Shown here in pieces: positions 6,692 to 7,192 of a stretch of 7,192 nt of DNA. A program made the position numbers and the translations under genes. A model generated the notes under the pieces. The model searched no databases, had not been told where the DNA came from, and saw only the letters and a list, made by a program, of their open reading frames with translations. The stretch is taken from assembly GCA_018065165.1 (NCBI GenBank), contig JAGHTV010000388.1, forward strand, positions 1 to 7,192. Direction: 5' to 3'. This DNA comes from Candidatus Sodaliphilus fimicaballi. GTDB taxonomy: Bacteria > Bacteroidota > Bacteroidia > Bacteroidales > Muribaculaceae. Position 1 is the first letter of the stretch. Each line of letters begins with the position of its first letter.

Positions 6692-7192
6692 ATGATCCAA
6701 GAAATTCAACTTAGAGTACTGCCAGAGGTCGCTCATTCAACCGACAAGATTGGCCAACTCATTTCTAAAGAATGTAAAGTTGCTCCTTCACGCATTAAGG
6801 GTGTACGTATCGTCAAGCGTTCTATCGATGCTCGCCAGCGTAATGTCATGGTCAATCTCAAGGTAAGGGCATATATTGACGAGCCTATGACTCGCGACTA
6901 TCTTGTACCGCCCATCGAGTACAAACCCGTTGACGGTTTAAAGCAAGCAATCGTAGTGGGTGCAGGTCCTGGGGGACTCTTTGCAGCTTTAAGGTTAATT
7001 GAACTTGGCATCAAACCTATTGTACTCGAGCGAGGAAAGAATGTTAAGGATCGTAGAGTAGATGTTGCACGCATTTCACGCGAGGGCATTGTTGACCCCG
7101 ATAGCAACTATTGTTTTGGAGAGGGGGGAGCTGGAGCCTATAGCGACGGCAAACTCTACACTCGCAGCAAGAAACGCGGGTCAGTGCAACGC
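6692..7192 (+). CDS. FAD-dependent oxidoreductase, COG2509-type (3' end outside window)
   Basis: The first 167 residues are present and the frame is still open at the window edge. Residues 1 to about 80 form a small N-terminal domain (QLRVLPEVAHST, then RIKGVRIVKRSIDARQRNV) seen in the COG2509 family of uncharacterised FAD-dependent dehydrogenases. A dinucleotide-binding fold follows: AIVVGAGPGGLFAALRLIE (86-104) with the GxGxxG glycines 90, 92 and 95, and VLERG (111-115), whose Glu113 would bind the adenine ribose. FGEGGAGAYSDGKLYTR (142-158) is a recognisable family signature. Full members are usually a little over 500 residues, so about two thirds is missing. The ATG at 6692 is chosen because an in-frame stop (TAA, 6674-6676) lies just upstream and the predicted -7 box is suitably placed. 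Substrate and electron acceptor are unknown. It is transcribed divergently from the HAD-rlmH genes. Confidence 0.9.
   Translation, partial: MIQEIQLRVLPEVAHSTDKIGQLISKECKVAPSRIKGVRIVKRSIDARQRNVMVNLKVRAYIDEPMTRDYLVPPIEYKPVDGLKQAIVVGAGPGGLFAALRLIELGIKPIVLERGKNVKDRRVDVARISREGIVDPDSNYCFGEGGAGAYSDGKLYTRSKKRGSVQR

Noticed and set aside
1..7192. Defence system, mobile element, CRISPR array, tRNA/rRNA or biosynthetic cluster
   Set aside because: All complete genes are recognised housekeeping or polyamine genes in compact operons. I saw no transposase, integrase, direct-repeat array, tRNA-like cloverleaf or compositional shift.

Overview
The window looks like ordinary chromosome of a member of the Bacteroidales (Bacteroidetes). 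Three things point there. The outer-membrane protein at the left edge belongs to DUF5686, a family typical of this phylum. Promoter-like sites fit the Bacteroidetes consensus (-7 box TAnnTTTG, with a TTTG -33 box upstream in one case) rather than TTGACA/TATAAT. Gene starts follow A/T-rich leaders without a clear Shine-Dalgarno. A Muribaculaceae, Prevotella or Bacteroides relative is plausible, but I cannot name the genus from this sequence. GC content looks moderate to low by eye and uniform, with no sign of a transferred island.

Layout, left to right. (1) 1-918 (+): the C-terminal 305 residues of a DUF5686 outer-membrane protein, ending in a terminal Phe; it enters from outside the window. 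(2) 915-2821 (-): a two-gene aguA-aguB operon for agmatine to putrescine. The genes overlap by an ATGA, and aguA has its own good promoter match. aguB runs convergently into the DUF5686 gene with a 4-base overlap. (3) 2822-2979: a 158-base gap with a two-part hairpin (lon terminator candidate) and the aguA promoter. (4) 2980-5430 (-): lon, an intact ATP-dependent protease. (5) 5494-6602 (-): a HAD-family phosphatase followed by rlmH, joined by a one-base TAATG overlap; lon lies 63 bases downstream. (6) 6603-6691: an 89-base divergent promoter region with two nearly mirror-image -7 boxes. (7) 6692-7192 (+): the N-terminal 167 residues of a COG2509-type FAD-dependent oxidoreductase, cut by the window edge.

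How the genes relate: AguA and AguB catalyse consecutive steps. RlmH modifies 23S rRNA and Lon handles protein quality control; both are housekeeping. The HAD phosphatase is co-translated with RlmH but its substrate is unknown. No stretch over 300 bases lacks a gene. I saw no tRNA, rRNA, CRISPR array, insertion sequence, phage gene or defence system, and no convincing undescribed multi-gene system. The most interesting signals are regulatory and architectural: the mirror-image divergent promoter, the convergent stop-codon overlap, and the HAD-RlmH coupling.
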